Shown in pieces: positions 63,952 through 64,000 of a stretch of 64,000 nucleotides of DNA. The DNA comes from Massilia sp. PDC64 (lineage in GTDB: Bacteria > Pseudomonadota > Gammaproteobacteria > Burkholderiales > Burkholderiaceae_D). A program made the position numbers and the translations under genes. The stretch is taken from NCBI RefSeq assembly GCF_900101265.1, contig NZ_FMZS01000002.1, positions 644,765 to 708,764 of the forward strand. Reading direction: 5' to 3'. How positions within the stretch are numbered: the first letter of the stretch is position 1; each line of letters begins with the position of its first letter. The notes beneath the pieces are model-generated. The model worked only from the letters and a program-made list of their open reading frames with translations. It did not search any database and had not been told where the DNA came from.

Positions 63952-64000
63952 TTAGGTACACCTGTGCAGGGCTTCGACCTGGGCCGGTGTGCGATAGCCC
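63952..64000 (-). CDS. C-terminal end of an IS3-type transposase, cut by window edge
   Basis: The minus-strand frame reads GYRTPAQVEALHRCT and a TAA stop. RGYRTPAQVEA is the usual C-terminal end of IS3-group OrfB integrases. The remaining gene and the other end of the element lie beyond the window. The stop is followed by CCCTGTCCACCA, which may be part of the element's terminal repeat. Confidence 0.7.
   Translation of the reverse strand, partial: GYRTPAQVEALHRCT

Overview
The window is high-GC, gene-dense chromosomal DNA from a Gram-negative betaproteobacterium. The gene content fits the Oxalobacteraceae (Massilia/Telluria-like): a riboflavin-nusB block, dnaX-ybaB-recR, DUF4214 surface proteins, several c-di-GMP proteins and an orphan vgrG island. 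The family assignment is inferred from gene content; no rRNA is present.

Layout. (1) 1-8 kb: riboflavin genes (ribE fragment, ribBA with a degenerate second domain, ribH) and nusB, interrupted by a convergent S9 peptidase / M16 peptidase pair. (2) 8-15.5 kb: lytic transglycosylase, ubiD, the 4.5S RNA gene with a readable promoter, a periplasmic DUF2987-like protein, and dnaX-ybaB-yciI-like-recR. (3) 15.6-20.8 kb: glycosyltransferase, a DUF2334 deacetylase with an odd internal insertion, a small lipoprotein, and a penicillin-acylase-family hydrolase. (4) 20.8-33.9 kb: a signalling block. It holds a hybrid histidine kinase with a REC-PAS-GGDEF-EAL partner, cstA plus a small DUF466 protein divergent from a Cache-sensor kinase and LuxR-type regulator, and an HDOD / PAS-GGDEF-EAL pair, ending in tRNA-Ser(UGA). 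(5) 34.4-43.8 kb: secreted and envelope functions (SGNH esterase-DUF4214, DUF4214-beta-helix protein, amidase, GH13 enzyme, porin, a very acidic small protein). (6) 43.9-50.3 kb: a low-GC type VI secretion island, vgrG - DUF4123 adaptor - DUF3304 lipoprotein (probable immunity) - DUF2235/Tle1 lipase effector. (7) 50.4-56.6 kb: two tandem SDR paralogues, a LysR regulator divergent from a RidA-OYE pair, and a sulfate-binding protein with a long hairpin at its start codon. (8) 56.6-63.9 kb: two tandem LexA-type boxes, then PAP2 phosphatase - YegS-like lipid kinase - metallophosphoesterase, a phospholipase D lipoprotein coupled to a Gcr-family membrane protein, and a branched-chain aminotransferase. 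The window closes in the 3' end of an IS3-type transposase.

The most interesting non-coding signals are: two CTGT-N8-ACAG boxes 3 bp apart near 56.66 kb; perfect inverted repeats that embed the start sites of the PAP2 gene and the sulfate-binding-protein gene; a tandem CTACGTAG repeat between cstA and the two-component system; a 17/19-matching direct repeat in the LysR/RidA intergenic region; and two inverted copies of an ~83-bp double-hairpin repeat, each between convergent genes. No CRISPR array, prophage or complete IS is visible.
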